Shown here piece after piece: positions 16,072 through 24,460 of a stretch of DNA of 64,000 nucleotides (positions within the stretch are counted from its first letter, which is position 1; the number at the start of each line of letters is the position of its first letter). Under the pieces are notes generated by a model, which saw only the letters and a list, made by a program, of their open reading frames with translations, made no database searches and was not told the origin of the DNA. Origin of the DNA: Acidobacteriota bacterium (GTDB taxonomy: Bacteria > Acidobacteriota > Terriglobia > Terriglobales > Acidobacteriaceae); assembly GCA_021846945.1 (NCBI GenBank), contig JAJZVZ010000006.1, positions 1-64,000 on the forward strand. The letters run 5' to 3'. The position numbers and the translations under genes were made by a program.

Positions 16072-16839
16072 CTATCCAAAGCGCGCGCGCTTGACGGTCT
16101 GACGGAAGTCTATACCGACCATCTCGACACGAAAACACATCTCGGCAAGCCGGGAGCGCATGCGCTCTCCAATGCGATCCCCGAGGGTTTCCTCGTTCCG
16201 GGCGGGCTTGGCGCCGTCTTTATCCGCCTGAAAGCCGGCGCCGGCCGGCAGATCGACCCAGTTTGTCGTGATGATGGTGGTCAACTTGTCGTTGTAGCGG
16301 GTGTTGAGGATAAACGCTACCGTATCGGAAACCCACTCGTTCGGCCTCTGTGCTCCCAGGTCGTCGAGGACAAGCACCTCGGCGGCGAAGACCGGCTTGA
16401 GCAGTTCCAGCTCCGTCGTATTGACCTGCGGGTTATAGCTGTTCTGGATGTTCTTGAGCAACTCGCGGTAGTCGCAGAAAAGGCCCTTGACGCCGCGGTC
16501 AAGCACCAGACGCTGCAAAATGCCCACGGCCAGGTGCGTTTTGCCCAGGCCCGCGGTGCCGACAAAGAGCAGGCCATTGCCTTCGGTATCCACCGGATAC
16601 GCCTCAGTGAACTTGCGGGCGGTGATGAGCGCTTTGGCCAGTGAAGGATTCGCTCCCTTGAATCCAGTCTCAAATGTATCCAATGAACAATGCCGGTAGC
16701 GCTCGGGGATATGCGCAGCGGCAAGGCGCCGCTCCTGGCGTTCGATCACCTGGCACTCGCAGGGACGAGACACCCACTTCCCGGCGCTGTCCATCACCCG
16801 GACCAGCCCGATTCCATCGCAGATCGCACAAACAGTCAT
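16072..16839 (-). CDS. DnaC/IstB-like AAA+ ATPase
   Basis: This 255-residue helicase-loader-like ATPase should load the replicative helicase or act in a related step. An N-terminal zinc-ribbon-like pattern (CAIC at 4-7, CEC at 27-29) is followed by Walker A GTAGLGKT (94-101), Walker B VLVLDDLG (DD at 159-160), sensor I ITTN, and a C-terminal GERMRSRLAE with the expected arginine finger. IstB transposition helpers share this fold, but no IstA-type transposase is adjacent, so a chromosomal DnaC-like role is more likely. Start ATG 16839. Confidence 0.88.
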   Translation of the reverse strand: MTVCAICDGIGLVRVMDSAGKWVSRPCECQVIERQERRLAAAHIPERYRHCSLDTFETGFKGANPSLAKALITARKFTEAYPVDTEGNGLLFVGTAGLGKTHLAVGILQRLVLDRGVKGLFCDYRELLKNIQNSYNPQVNTTELELLKPVFAAEVLVLDDLGAQRPNEWVSDTVAFILNTRYNDKLTTIITTNWVDLPAGAGFQADKDGAKPARNEETLGDRIGERMRSRLAEMCFRVEMVGIDFRQTVKRARFG

Positions 16840-17056
16840 CTGCCTTCAAGCCTAGCTCATGGGCCGGCGGAAGATGCCGGTGCATCCCCCCTGCGTGAAT
16901 GTGGAAAACGCTACAGATGCGGGAGAAAGAGTCCGCCAGCGGCGATCTTCAGTCAAGCGCCGGACCGGCTTGCGGCGCCTTCGGCTCTTGCAGAGACAGC
17001 GGTTCAAGATTGAGAACCGATTCAGAGTAGTTCAACGATTGCGTGGTTTCTTCTTC

Positions 17057-17083
17057 TTGGCATTGGGGTATTCAGTCTATATT
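17057..17083 (+). promoter_or_regulatory. Candidate promoter of the SGNH hydrolase gene
   Basis: TTGGCA (17057-17062), a 15-bp spacer and TATATT (17078-17083) lie just before the AGGGA and GTG 17109. The spacer is shorter than ideal, so this is tentative. Confidence 0.35.
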
Positions 17084-17108
17084 TGGAAATTTGGGAGGGA
17101 ACCATATT

Positions 17109-17906
17109 GTGACTCGGATTTCATTGCATCTTACCATCGCCACACTCGTTTTAGCACCACTGCTGCCGGTCTCCGGGGCTGTTGCGCAACAAACCGGAAG
17201 TGCGCCGGCCGTGGCGCCGGCAACAGCCGCAGCCGCCGCGCCGGTTCTCGGCCCGCACATGACGCGCGAGGAGCAGATCCAATACGACTGGGCATGGCTC
17301 AGCCGCTTCAAGGAGGCAGATTTGGCGCTGGGACTGCCCACGCCGGGCGAGAACCGCGTGGTCTTTATGGGCGACTCGATTACACAGGGCTGGCACCTTG
17401 AGAACTCGTTTCCCGGAAAGCCGTATGTCAACCGCGGCATCAGCGGACAGACCTCACCGCAGATGCTGTTGCGCTTTCGCCAGGACGTAATCGACCTGAA
17501 GCCCAAGGTGGTGGTGATCCTGGCCGGAACCAACGACATTGCCGAAAACACTGGCCCGATGACACTGGAAGAAACCGAAGGCAACTTGATGTCAATGGCG
17601 GAGCTGGCCACTGCCAGCGGCATCCGCGTGGTGCTGTGCTCGGTGCTGCCGTCAGTTGACTTTCCCTGGCGCCGCGGCCTCGATCCCGCGCCCAGGATCG
17701 TGGCGCTGAACAAGTGGATCAAGAACTACGCCGCGGAGAAGGGCTACGTCTATGTCGATTACTACTCAGCCACGGCGGACGCGCAAGGCGGGCTGCCGCC
17801 CACTCTGAGCCGGGACGGCGTGCATCCTCTGCCGGCCGGATACGCGATCATGGCCCCGCTGGCCGAGGCCGGGATTGAGAAGGCACTAAAAGACAGCGGT
17901 CAGTGA
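17109..17906 (+). CDS. Exported SGNH/GDSL hydrolase
   Basis: This 265-residue esterase or acetyl-hydrolase should deacylate carbohydrates or lipids outside the cytoplasm. A signal peptide (~1-27, ending VAQ) and an Ala/Pro-rich linker precede the domain. Block I is FMGDSITQGW with the nucleophile Ser, block II is NRGISGQTS, block III is AGTNDI with the oxyanion Asn, and block V is SRDGVHPLP with the catalytic Asp and His. GTG 17109 is chosen because GGGAGGGA lies upstream and it begins the signal peptide. Its TGA stop is the first unit of a heptanucleotide repeat array. Confidence 0.9.
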   Translation: MTRISLHLTIATLVLAPLLPVSGAVAQQTGSAPAVAPATAAAAAPVLGPHMTREEQIQYDWAWLSRFKEADLALGLPTPGENRVVFMGDSITQGWHLENSFPGKPYVNRGISGQTSPQMLLRFRQDVIDLKPKVVVILAGTNDIAENTGPMTLEETEGNLMSMAELATASGIRVVLCSVLPSVDFPWRRGLDPAPRIVALNKWIKNYAAEKGYVYVDYYSATADAQGGLPPTLSRDGVHPLPAGYAIMAPLAEAGIEKALKDSGQ

Positions 17907-17970
17907 TCAGTTGTCAGTTTTCAGAGATCAGGGATCAGGGATCAGGGATCAGTTTTGATCCGTCAGCGAT
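17901..17970 (+). repeat. Heptanucleotide tandem repeat starting at a stop codon
   Basis: Ten consecutive 7-mers fit a CAGNNNT pattern: cagtgat, cagttgt, cagtttt, cagagat, three cagggat, cagtttt, gatccgt, cagcgat. The first contains the TGA of the SGNH gene. Confidence 0.75.
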
Positions 17971-18165
17971 CTGTGGCCAGAATCCGAGGCTCGCTACCGG
18001 ATCAGCATGTGACGAATGCGCAGACGTGAACCATATCCGGGAGATTTCGCGCAGAGCGATCCGCGTGACAAAATCTCTTGCATTGACGCCGTCGATGGAT
18101 CACGGGCCATTGAGTCCTGGAGACGGAAAACTGGTCCCTGACATCTGACAACCGCTTTGCGGCGT
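17971..18165. other. Spacer between the heptad array and the rpmE promoter
   Basis: No gene, hairpin or convincing site was recognised. Together with the heptad array and the rpmE promoter it makes up the 326-bp gap between the SGNH hydrolase gene and rpmE. Confidence 0.4.
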
Positions 18166-18194
18166 TTGCGAAACTGCTGGAATCCCCCTACAAT
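18166..18194 (+). promoter_or_regulatory. Predicted rpmE promoter
   Basis: TTGCGA (18166-18171), a 17-bp spacer and TACAAT (18189-18194) fit a sigma70-type promoter. The start site would be near 18201, ~32 nt before the rpmE ATG. Confidence 0.5.
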
Positions 18195-18232
18195 GAAGAA
18201 GAAGAATTGCAGGAAAGGTGTGTCTTTAAGAG

Positions 18233-18454
18233 ATGCCGAAGGAAAAGATTCATCCCAATTACGCCGCGGTGCGGGTGGTGTGCGCCTGCGGAAACAATTT
18301 TGAGACTCGGTCGACCCACAAGGGTGACATTCACGTGGAAATCTGCTCGGTTTGCCACCCGTTCTTCACCGGCAAACAGCGGCTTGTGGATACCGCCGGA
18401 CGCGTCGAGCGCTTCCGCCGCAAGTATGCGAAGGCCGGCGAGAAGGCGAAGTAA
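18233..18454 (+). CDS. rpmE: 50S ribosomal protein L31
   Basis: This is a 73-residue L31 of the large subunit, with the zinc-binding type of sequence. It begins [10 protein letters not shown], has [12 protein letters not shown] and [14 protein letters not shown], which give the CxC...CxxC/H metal site, and ends in the basic [10 protein letters not shown] tail. The zinc-dependent form serves as a zinc store in some bacteria; no zinc-independent paralogue or Zur site is visible. It is followed by a GC-rich terminator. Confidence 0.97.
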   Translation: MPKEKIHPNYAAVRVVCACGNNFETRSTHKGDIHVEICSVCHPFFTGKQRLVDTAGRVERFRRKYAKAGEKAK

Positions 18455-18486
18455 CCAGCGCCCGTGGCAACAGGCAAGCAGGATTG

Positions 18487-18516
18487 GGCCTCCGCCACGG
18501 CGGAGGCCTAAGTACG
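18487..18516 (+). terminator. rpmE terminator hairpin
   Basis: A 10-bp inverted repeat GGCCTCCGCC-ac-GGCGGAGGCC (18487-18508) lies 32 bp after the rpmE stop. The following T-run is weak. Confidence 0.65.
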
Positions 18517-18529
18517 TTTGGGACAAAAA

Positions 18530-18652
18530 CAGCTTTCAGCTCTTGAGCTTTTAGCCTCTGACCCGTTTTTCTGCAATTTTGCTTTTCCCCACCGCAAAGG
18601 CGGGCCAGATACTGAAAAGACAATTGGATGATAGCTGGAAGCTGAAAGCTAC
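18530..18652. repeat. Two heptanucleotide-periodic arrays in opposite orientation before dus
   Basis: 18530-18564 reads cagcttt, cagctct, tgagctt, ttagcct, ctgaccc. 18611-18652 reads actgaaa, agacaat, tggatga, tagctgg, aagctga, aagctac, the complementary orientation. The second array ends 4 bp before the chosen start of the dihydrouridine synthase. Confidence 0.5.
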
Positions 18653-18656
18653 CTCA

Positions 18657-19901
18657 ATGAAGAAGCACTGGGACAATCCGGTGGAGCACGCGATGCCCGT
18701 GGGAGTGCGGGTGCCGGCGGAAGTGCGCATCGGAACCGTCGCGGTGAGGCCGGCAACGGTTCTGGCGCCCATGGCTGGGGTGACGGACACAGTCTTCCGG
18801 CGCTTCATTCGCCACGCGAGCCTGTTTTCCAAAGAGCAGAGAGCAGAGGTAAGCGATCAGGAACCAGAGACCAGGGGCCAGGAGGCGGCGGGGCAGGTCG
18901 AATCAGCCATCACCAACGCGCAGTCCGGCTGCGGGCTGCTGATGACGGAGTTCACTTCAGCCGATGGCCTTTCGCGGATGCGCGAGGCAAAGCGCCGCCG
19001 CTATCTGACCTTTTACGATGATGAGCATCCCATCGGCGCGCAACTGTTTGGGTCGAACCCGGAAACGCTGGCCGAGGCGGCGCGCATTGTCGAAGAGACG
19101 GGCTTCGATACAGTTGACCTGAACCTGGGCTGCCCCGCCAAAAGAGTGGTGGGATGCAACGGCGGCTCGGGGTTGCTGCGCGATCTGCCCAAGATCGGCG
19201 AGATCTTTCGCGCCGTGCGCAAGGTGGTAACGATTCCCTTCACTGTCAAGTTCCGCACGGGCTGGAACGACCAGCAGATTGTGTGCGTGGAACTGGCGCG
19301 GATGGCAGAAAGCGAGGGGCTGAATGCGGTCGCCTTGCACGCCCGCACCCGCGAGCAGGGCTACAGCGGCCAGGCGCAATGGGAGTGGATCGCCGCGGTA
19401 AAACAGGCCGTGAAAATTCCGGTCATCGGCAACGGCGACATCCGCACCCCGGAGGATGCGGCGGCAATGGTCGCCGATACGGGCTGCGATGCCGTGATGA
19501 TCGGGCGTGCCGCGCCAGCCAATCCGTGGATCTTCCGGCAGATCGCGCAGTACACGGCAACCGGCGCCTACGACCGTCCCGCGGTGGAGGATCGCTACCG
19601 CATGATCCGCGCCTACTTTGAGATGTTGCTAACGGAAGAAGAGGCGTGCCGTGACCTGCCTCGCGACGCCCGCATGGGCGACCCGGCCGGAAAAATGAAG
19701 CAGTTTGCCACCTGGTTTACGCATGGCGTGCCGGGCGGCGCAAAGCTGCGCGCAGCCATCTACCAGGCGCGCACCGGAACCGCCGTGTTGAACGAAGTGG
19801 AGAGATTCTTTGCGCAGCAGATGGAAAACGGCGTTAGCGCGGATGAATCAGAAGAACCCGGGCAGGATATCTTCTCCGACAATGTGCTGGTCTGCGATTA
19901 A
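18657..19901 (+). CDS. tRNA-dihydrouridine synthase
   Basis: This FMN-dependent enzyme (414 residues from ATG 18657; ATG 18693 is an alternative) reduces uridines in tRNA. TVLAPMAGVTD opens the TIM barrel, LNLGCPAKRVV carries the catalytic Cys, HARTREQGYSG and IGNGDI bind flavin and RNA, and CDAVMIGRAAPANPW closes the barrel. Between the first barrel helix (RRFIRHASLFS) and the strand GLLMTEFTSADGL there is a ~30-residue insertion, KEQRAEVSDQEPETRGQE, encoded by a heptanucleotide-periodic DNA tract (18837-18892). The insertion lies in a surface-loop position and the reading frame is kept. No convincing Shine-Dalgarno sequence precedes the start. Confidence 0.9.
   Translation: MKKHWDNPVEHAMPVGVRVPAEVRIGTVAVRPATVLAPMAGVTDTVFRRFIRHASLFSKEQRAEVSDQEPETRGQEAAGQVESAITNAQSGCGLLMTEFTSADGLSRMREAKRRRYLTFYDDEHPIGAQLFGSNPETLAEAARIVEETGFDTVDLNLGCPAKRVVGCNGGSGLLRDLPKIGEIFRAVRKVVTIPFTVKFRTGWNDQQIVCVELARMAESEGLNAVALHARTREQGYSGQAQWEWIAAVKQAVKIPVIGNGDIRTPEDAAAMVADTGCDAVMIGRAAPANPWIFRQIAQYTATGAYDRPAVEDRYRMIRAYFEMLLTEEEACRDLPRDARMGDPAGKMKQFATWFTHGVPGGAKLRAAIYQARTGTAVLNEVERFFAQQMENGVSADESEEPGQDIFSDNVLVCD
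18837..18892 (+). repeat. Heptanucleotide-periodic tract inside the dus coding sequence
   Basis: The sequence divides into 7-mers cagagag, cagaggt, aagcgat, caggaac, cagagac, caggggc, caggagg, cggcggg. Six begin with CA or an equivalent, as in the intergenic array at 17901. It is translated into a polar Glu/Gln/Arg-rich loop. Confidence 0.6.
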
Positions 19902-20138
19902 ACCGGTCCCGCGGCATCTTTGCATAAGCGCGCCGCTTTGCGGGCACACCGGATCTTCTTTCCAAGGCCGTCGGTAAACTCGACGCGCAGGTTCCTGCAA
20001 GGAAAAGCCGCGCATTCACGAGCCGGGCTATCGCGGGTGCGGAGTCTACGCCGGTGATACCATATCCGGAACTTTTCAAATCGGGAATTGCAGCAATCTT
20101 CCCAGAAAGTACCTCTGCAAAAGTACGATCGTGGGATG

Positions 20139-20166
20139 TTGCCGCACACTTCTATCGGTATATATT
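20139..20166 (+). promoter_or_regulatory. Candidate promoter of the propeller/GGDEF gene
   Basis: TTGCCG (20139-20144), a 16-bp spacer and TATATT (20161-20166) predict a start near 20173. That supports ATG 20190 over the upstream starts in the ORF track. Confidence 0.4.
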
Positions 20167-20189
20167 GGTTACAAAATTTAAAAACGGGA

Positions 20190-23120
20190 ATGGGCCCCTT
20201 GCAGAAGGCTGGACGGAATTTAAAGTGCGTCCTCTACATGCTGATGTGTGCGATTGTCGCGGTAGGCATTGCAGTACCCGTTTGCCTTGCACAGCAGTAT
20301 AGTTTCAGCGAAGTCACTGCGGGGATGGATGATCTGAACGTAAACTGCATCGCGCAGGATCGCTCAGACTTCCTTTGGGTCGGCACGGAGAATGGCCTCT
20401 ACCGATACGACGGCAACCGAATCCGCAAGTTCGGCGCAGCCGATGGGCTCAACGCGCGCACCATCCAAAGCCTGTTTCTAGGGCCGGATGGAACTCTCTT
20501 TGTTGGGACGACGAGCGGCATCTACTTCCGTCTGCGCAGCGGCAGGTTCTCCGAGATAGCCGCTCCCGCTCCGCTCAACCACTTCTTTCAGAGAATCGGG
20601 ACGGTATTTTCAGCAGAAGCTCCTGACAGGATCATCGCGGCCGCGCGCAGCGGGGCCTATGAGCTTCGGCGCATAAGTTCCAGGAACTGGGTGGCCACGC
20701 CCCTTCATCTGCCGGGCGGCGCGATCTGGAGCGTGCTTTATGCCCCGGACGGCGTGCTGTGGTATGGCTGCGGCTCCGATTTGTGCCGCATGGCCGGCGG
20801 CAAAGCCATCGAAATGCGCGGCGGGCTGCATCTCCCTGAAGATCAATGGCTCCATCTTCTGCTTCGGAGCAATGGCCGTCTGTGGATTCGCGGCGGCTCG
20901 CACCTGGGCGAAGTGATTCCCGCTGAGGAACGGTATGAGGAGCACGATCTGCCCCTCCCATACGACAATTCGCCGTACGCCGCGCTGACGCAAGACAAGC
21001 GGGGAGACATTCTCGCTTCGCAGGGGTCATTCCTCGGTCTCTGGAAGGATGGCGCATGGCGTTTGGTGACCAGGCGCAACGGACTTCCGCGCTTTGATCT
21101 TTCAGCGTTGTTTGTGGACCGGGAGGGTTCACTCTGGGTGGGAATGGTAGGCCACGGCCTTTCGCGCTGGGTGGGGCGCGGGCAATGGGAGGCATACACG
21201 GTCTCCGATGGCTTGAGCGACAACATCGTGTGGGGCGCGCTGCGCGACCACATGGGCCGTCTCTGGATCGCTACGGAGGGCGGTCTGGACTGGATTCCCG
21301 CCGGCCAAACAGCGGCAAGACCATGGCGGGACGGCGGTATTCCAACCGTCCGCGCCGACACACTGGCAGAGAGCGCCAATGGCAACGTCTGGATTGGGAG
21401 CGCAGCGGGCAGACTGATCAGGATCAACGAGAAGACGTTGGCCGGAGAGACGTGGAAAGTGCCCGAGGTCTATCGTATCCTGACCGATAAACAAAATCTC
21501 CTATGGGCGGCCACCGACGGCGGATTGTACGTGGGCGTCGCCGACGGCGCTGACCCATCGCTGCATCTGGTCAAGGCCGCCGTCTTCGTAAATCCGAAAA
21601 TGCGCTTTACGGACCTGTGCCCGGACACGTCCAACCGCCTATGGGTCGCGTCAGACCAGGGACTATTCCGGCTGGACGCAAACGGGTGGCGCCGCATCAA
21701 TCCTGGTGTCCCCGGCGTGAACCCCTCACTCATTGCCATGGACCGGAAAGGCAACCTGTGGGCCGCGGGAAACTTCGCGGGAATCAGACGGCTGCGCATC
21801 GCCGGCGGGCGCGTAGTCGCATCGGAGTCCATCACCCGCCCCCGCCTGCTGTCGGACCAGGTGGTTTCTCTGTATTTGGACCACCGGGGATGGATGTGGG
21901 TGGGCCAGGATACAGGGCTCACAGTCTTCAATGGCCGCTTCTGGCATAGCTTTACCCAGGATGATGGCCTCATCTGGAATGATCTCGATCTGGACGCGCT
22001 GTCCGAGGATAGGGACGGCAGCATGTGGATCGGGACTTCCGGAGGGCTCTCCCATCTGATCGAACCGGAGGCGGTCATTGCGACTCAACTGCGCGCGCCA
22101 CTGATCTCGCGGATGACCTTCGGCACAACAGATGTTGCCAATGGATCGCGTATTCCTTGGAGCGCCAGTCCGCTGTCGGTTTCGATTGCCGTTCTCAATT
22201 TTCGTAATGCCGCGCATATCCATATTCGTTACCGCCTTTTGGGTCTGGACTCGGACTGGGCGGAGACAAGCGAAGAGAGCGTGCGCTACCCACGCCTGAA
22301 CCCAGGGGCCTACCGCTTTCAGGCTGAGGCTGTGGACGCCATCGGTAGCGCAATCTCGGGTGTAGAAGAAGTTGACTTTCGGATTACGCCGCGCTGGTGG
22401 CAGAGCTGGGAACTGCACCTGGGATTCGTTCTGCTGGCCTGCCTTGGACTGTTGCTGGCGTGGCGCTGGCGCATTCATCTGCTGGTACGGCAGAAGCGCG
22501 AACTCGAGCGCGCTATCAAACTCCGGACCGATGATCTGGAACGCGAAAAGGCTGAACTGCTGCATGCGCGCGAACAGATGCGTCACTTCGCCGAGCACGA
22601 CGACCTGACGAGCCTTTGGAATCACCGGATTATCCTCCAGCGCCTGTATCGGGAGGTAGATCGCTCGCGCCGCGAAAACTCGCCTCTCAGCGTGATTCTC
22701 ACCGACCTTGATCATTTCAAAAAGATCAACGATACCTTCGGCCACCGCTGCGGGGACCGGGTCCTAAAGGAGATCGGCGCGATTCTTCAGAGATCGGTGC
22801 GTTCCTACGACTGGGTCGGCCGCTACGGCGGCGAAGAATTTCTGCTCATTCTCCCGGGATCCACGTTGGCGAGCGCGCAGGTTCGCGCCGAGGAACTGCG
22901 GAGGGCCGTTGAAAATGCGCGTATTCTCGATGGAGATCAGACGATCAGGATCACCGCCAGTTTCGGCGTGGTTTCAGGCTCTCCTACGGACTACGATTCC
23001 CTGATACGCATAGCCGACGCCGCGCTCTATCGCGCCAAGGACAACGGCCGAAATTGCGTTGTGGCAATGGAGATCGACACCGCGGAAGATCCAACAGCTC
23101 CCCAGCAAACCAGCGCCTAA
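20190..23120 (+). CDS. Two-component-type beta-propeller sensor with diguanylate cyclase output
   Basis: This ~976-residue protein should sense a periplasmic ligand and make cyclic di-GMP in the cytoplasm. A signal or anchor helix is followed by two seven-bladed propellers built from Reg_prop repeats (FLWVGTENGLYRYDG, LWIATEGGLDW, MWIGTSGGLSHL), a Y_Y_Y immunoglobulin-like domain (FRNAAHIHIRYRLLGLDSDW), a transmembrane helix, a coiled coil and a GGDEF domain. The active site is intact (GGEEF at ~880-884). An inhibitory I-site RSYD lies five residues before it. Most proteins with this sensor architecture are histidine kinases, so a cyclase output is less common. The stop overlaps that of the histidine kinase on the other strand. 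Confidence 0.9.
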   Translation: MGPLQKAGRNLKCVLYMLMCAIVAVGIAVPVCLAQQYSFSEVTAGMDDLNVNCIAQDRSDFLWVGTENGLYRYDGNRIRKFGAADGLNARTIQSLFLGPDGTLFVGTTSGIYFRLRSGRFSEIAAPAPLNHFFQRIGTVFSAEAPDRIIAAARSGAYELRRISSRNWVATPLHLPGGAIWSVLYAPDGVLWYGCGSDLCRMAGGKAIEMRGGLHLPEDQWLHLLLRSNGRLWIRGGSHLGEVIPAEERYEEHDLPLPYDNSPYAALTQDKRGDILASQGSFLGLWKDGAWRLVTRRNGLPRFDLSALFVDREGSLWVGMVGHGLSRWVGRGQWEAYTVSDGLSDNIVWGALRDHMGRLWIATEGGLDWIPAGQTAARPWRDGGIPTVRADTLAESANGNVWIGSAAGRLIRINEKTLAGETWKVPEVYRILTDKQNLLWAATDGGLYVGVADGADPSLHLVKAAVFVNPKMRFTDLCPDTSNRLWVASDQGLFRLDANGWRRINPGVPGVNPSLIAMDRKGNLWAAGNFAGIRRLRIAGGRVVASESITRPRLLSDQVVSLYLDHRGWMWVGQDTGLTVFNGRFWHSFTQDDGLIWNDLDLDALSEDRDGSMWIGTSGGLSHLIEPEAVIATQLRAPLISRMTFGTTDVANGSRIPWSASPLSVSIAVLNFRNAAHIHIRYRLLGLDSDWAETSEESVRYPRLNPGAYRFQAEAVDAIGSAISGVEEVDFRITPRWWQSWELHLGFVLLACLGLLLAWRWRIHLLVRQKRELERAIKLRTDDLEREKAELLHAREQMRHFAEHDDLTSLWNHRIILQRLYREVDRSRRENSPLSVILTDLDHFKKINDTFGHRCGDRVLKEIGAILQRSVRSYDWVGRYGGEEFLLILPGSTLASAQVRAEELRRAVENARILDGDQTIRITASFGVVSGSPTDYDSLIRIADAALYRAKDNGRNCVVAMEIDTAEDPTAPQQTSA

Positions 23121-24460
23121 ATCTGCATGATCGGCAGGCGGATGGTGGCTCGCGCGCCTTCGCCGTCCTCACGGTTCACGAGTTGAATCTCGCCGCCATG
23201 GGCGCGGGCGATCTGCTGCGCCAGGGCCAGGCCGACTCCGCTGCCGTTGGGCTTGGTGGTGTAGAAGGGGACAAAGAGGTTCTCTGCGTTGGCAATGCCC
23301 AGGCCGCGATCCTCGATGGCGATCAAAACGCTGGAACCGGCCAGCTTCCAGCTTGCGCGCACCGGCCTTGCGCCATTGGCCAATGAAGCGTCCACGGCGT
23401 TGGCCAGCAAATTGATGAACATCTGCTCCAACTGGTCAGGATCGGCATTGACCATGACCGGCGGACCGGGGTCAAGCTGAATGGGCAGGCGCTGCTCCAG
23501 CAGCACCACGCGCTCGATCAGTGCCGCGAGCGCAACCCGCTTGAAACGTGGCGGAGGCAACTGCGCAAGCTGCCGGTAAGATTGTACAAAGCGATGCAGG
23601 GCGTCGGCGCGGCTCTCCACTACGCCCAGGCCGCGGCGAAAGTCGTGCAGTGTAGAGGCATCGCCTGCGATCGTGTCAACACGCGCGAGCAGGCTGCCGG
23701 CTATGGATTTGATGGGCGCGAGCGAGTTGGAAAGCTCGTGGCCCAGCACACGAATCAGGCGCTTCCAGGCAATCTGCTCCTCTTCCTGGAGCGGCTGGCT
23801 CACGTCGGCCAGCAGCAGCAGAGTATGCGGCACGCCATCCTGCCGAAAGGCGGCCTTGCGCAGCAGCCAGCGTGTGGGCTTGCCGCCAAAGGAATGAATC
23901 GTTTGGTCGGGTGCTCCCAGCAGTTCTTCAAGGCCCAGCTCGCGCGCGCTTACGCCGAAGCAGCGCGCATAGGGCAGGCTCAGCAGCTTCAGCCCGGCGT
24001 CGCTGACCAGTTGCAGCACGTTTTCGCGATCGAACGCGAACAGCGGCGCGTGCATGACTTCGAGGATACGCGCCAGCAACGCAGTGGATTCCAGCGAGCG
24101 CACGCGCTGCTTTTGCAGCAGATCGGCCAGAGCATTGATCTCGGCCGCGAGTTCGCCAAAAGCATCCTGCGTGCCTGCGCCGCGGGCGCGGAAGGACGTA
24201 TCGCCTTCACGCAGAGAGGAGACGACATTTGAGAGCGTCTGGAGCGGGCGGATCATGGTATCTATCAGCGCGGCTGCCACCAGCAGGAGATAAACCAGCA
24301 GGCAGGCGGCGACAACAAGGGCGGGCGCAAGAGTGAGCTTTGCCTGATAGAACAGAATGCCGACTAAGCTCAGCGCCGGCAGCGCAAGCAGCAGACAATA
24401 GAGCCACGCCCGGCGAACTACCGAGCGCCTGCGCCCGCGCAATCTGCTCTCATAGGCCAT
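23117..24460 (-). CDS. Membrane sensor histidine kinase (NtrY-like)
   Basis: This 447-residue kinase should autophosphorylate and signal to the sigma54-type regulator encoded just upstream. Two transmembrane helices (~20-70) bound a very short periplasmic loop. A HAMP-like segment (IRPLQTLSNVVSSLREGD), a PAS-like domain, an H-box VLGHELSNSLAPI and an ATPase domain with N-box NLLANAVDAS, G1 DRGLGI and G2 GSGVGLALAQQI follow. ATG 24460 lies inside the last codons of the response regulator (11-nt overlap), implying translational coupling; the track start is further upstream. The little extracytoplasmic loop suggests it senses within the membrane or cytoplasm. Confidence 0.92.
   Translation of the reverse strand: MAYESRLRGRRRSVVRRAWLYCLLLALPALSLVGILFYQAKLTLAPALVVAACLLVYLLLVAAALIDTMIRPLQTLSNVVSSLREGDTSFRARGAGTQDAFGELAAEINALADLLQKQRVRSLESTALLARILEVMHAPLFAFDRENVLQLVSDAGLKLLSLPYARCFGVSARELGLEELLGAPDQTIHSFGGKPTRWLLRKAAFRQDGVPHTLLLLADVSQPLQEEEQIAWKRLIRVLGHELSNSLAPIKSIAGSLLARVDTIAGDASTLHDFRRGLGVVESRADALHRFVQSYRQLAQLPPPRFKRVALAALIERVVLLEQRLPIQLDPGPPVMVNADPDQLEQMFINLLANAVDASLANGARPVRASWKLAGSSVLIAIEDRGLGIANAENLFVPFYTTKPNGSGVGLALAQQIARAHGGEIQLVNREDGEGARATIRLPIMQI

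Noticed and set aside
16072-16839. IstB transposition helper
   Set aside because: No IstA-type transposase or inverted ends nearby; the zinc-ribbon N terminus and context fit a DnaC-like protein better.
17901-17970. Possible CRISPR array
   Set aside because: Units are 7 bp without spacers, so it is a short tandem repeat, not a CRISPR.
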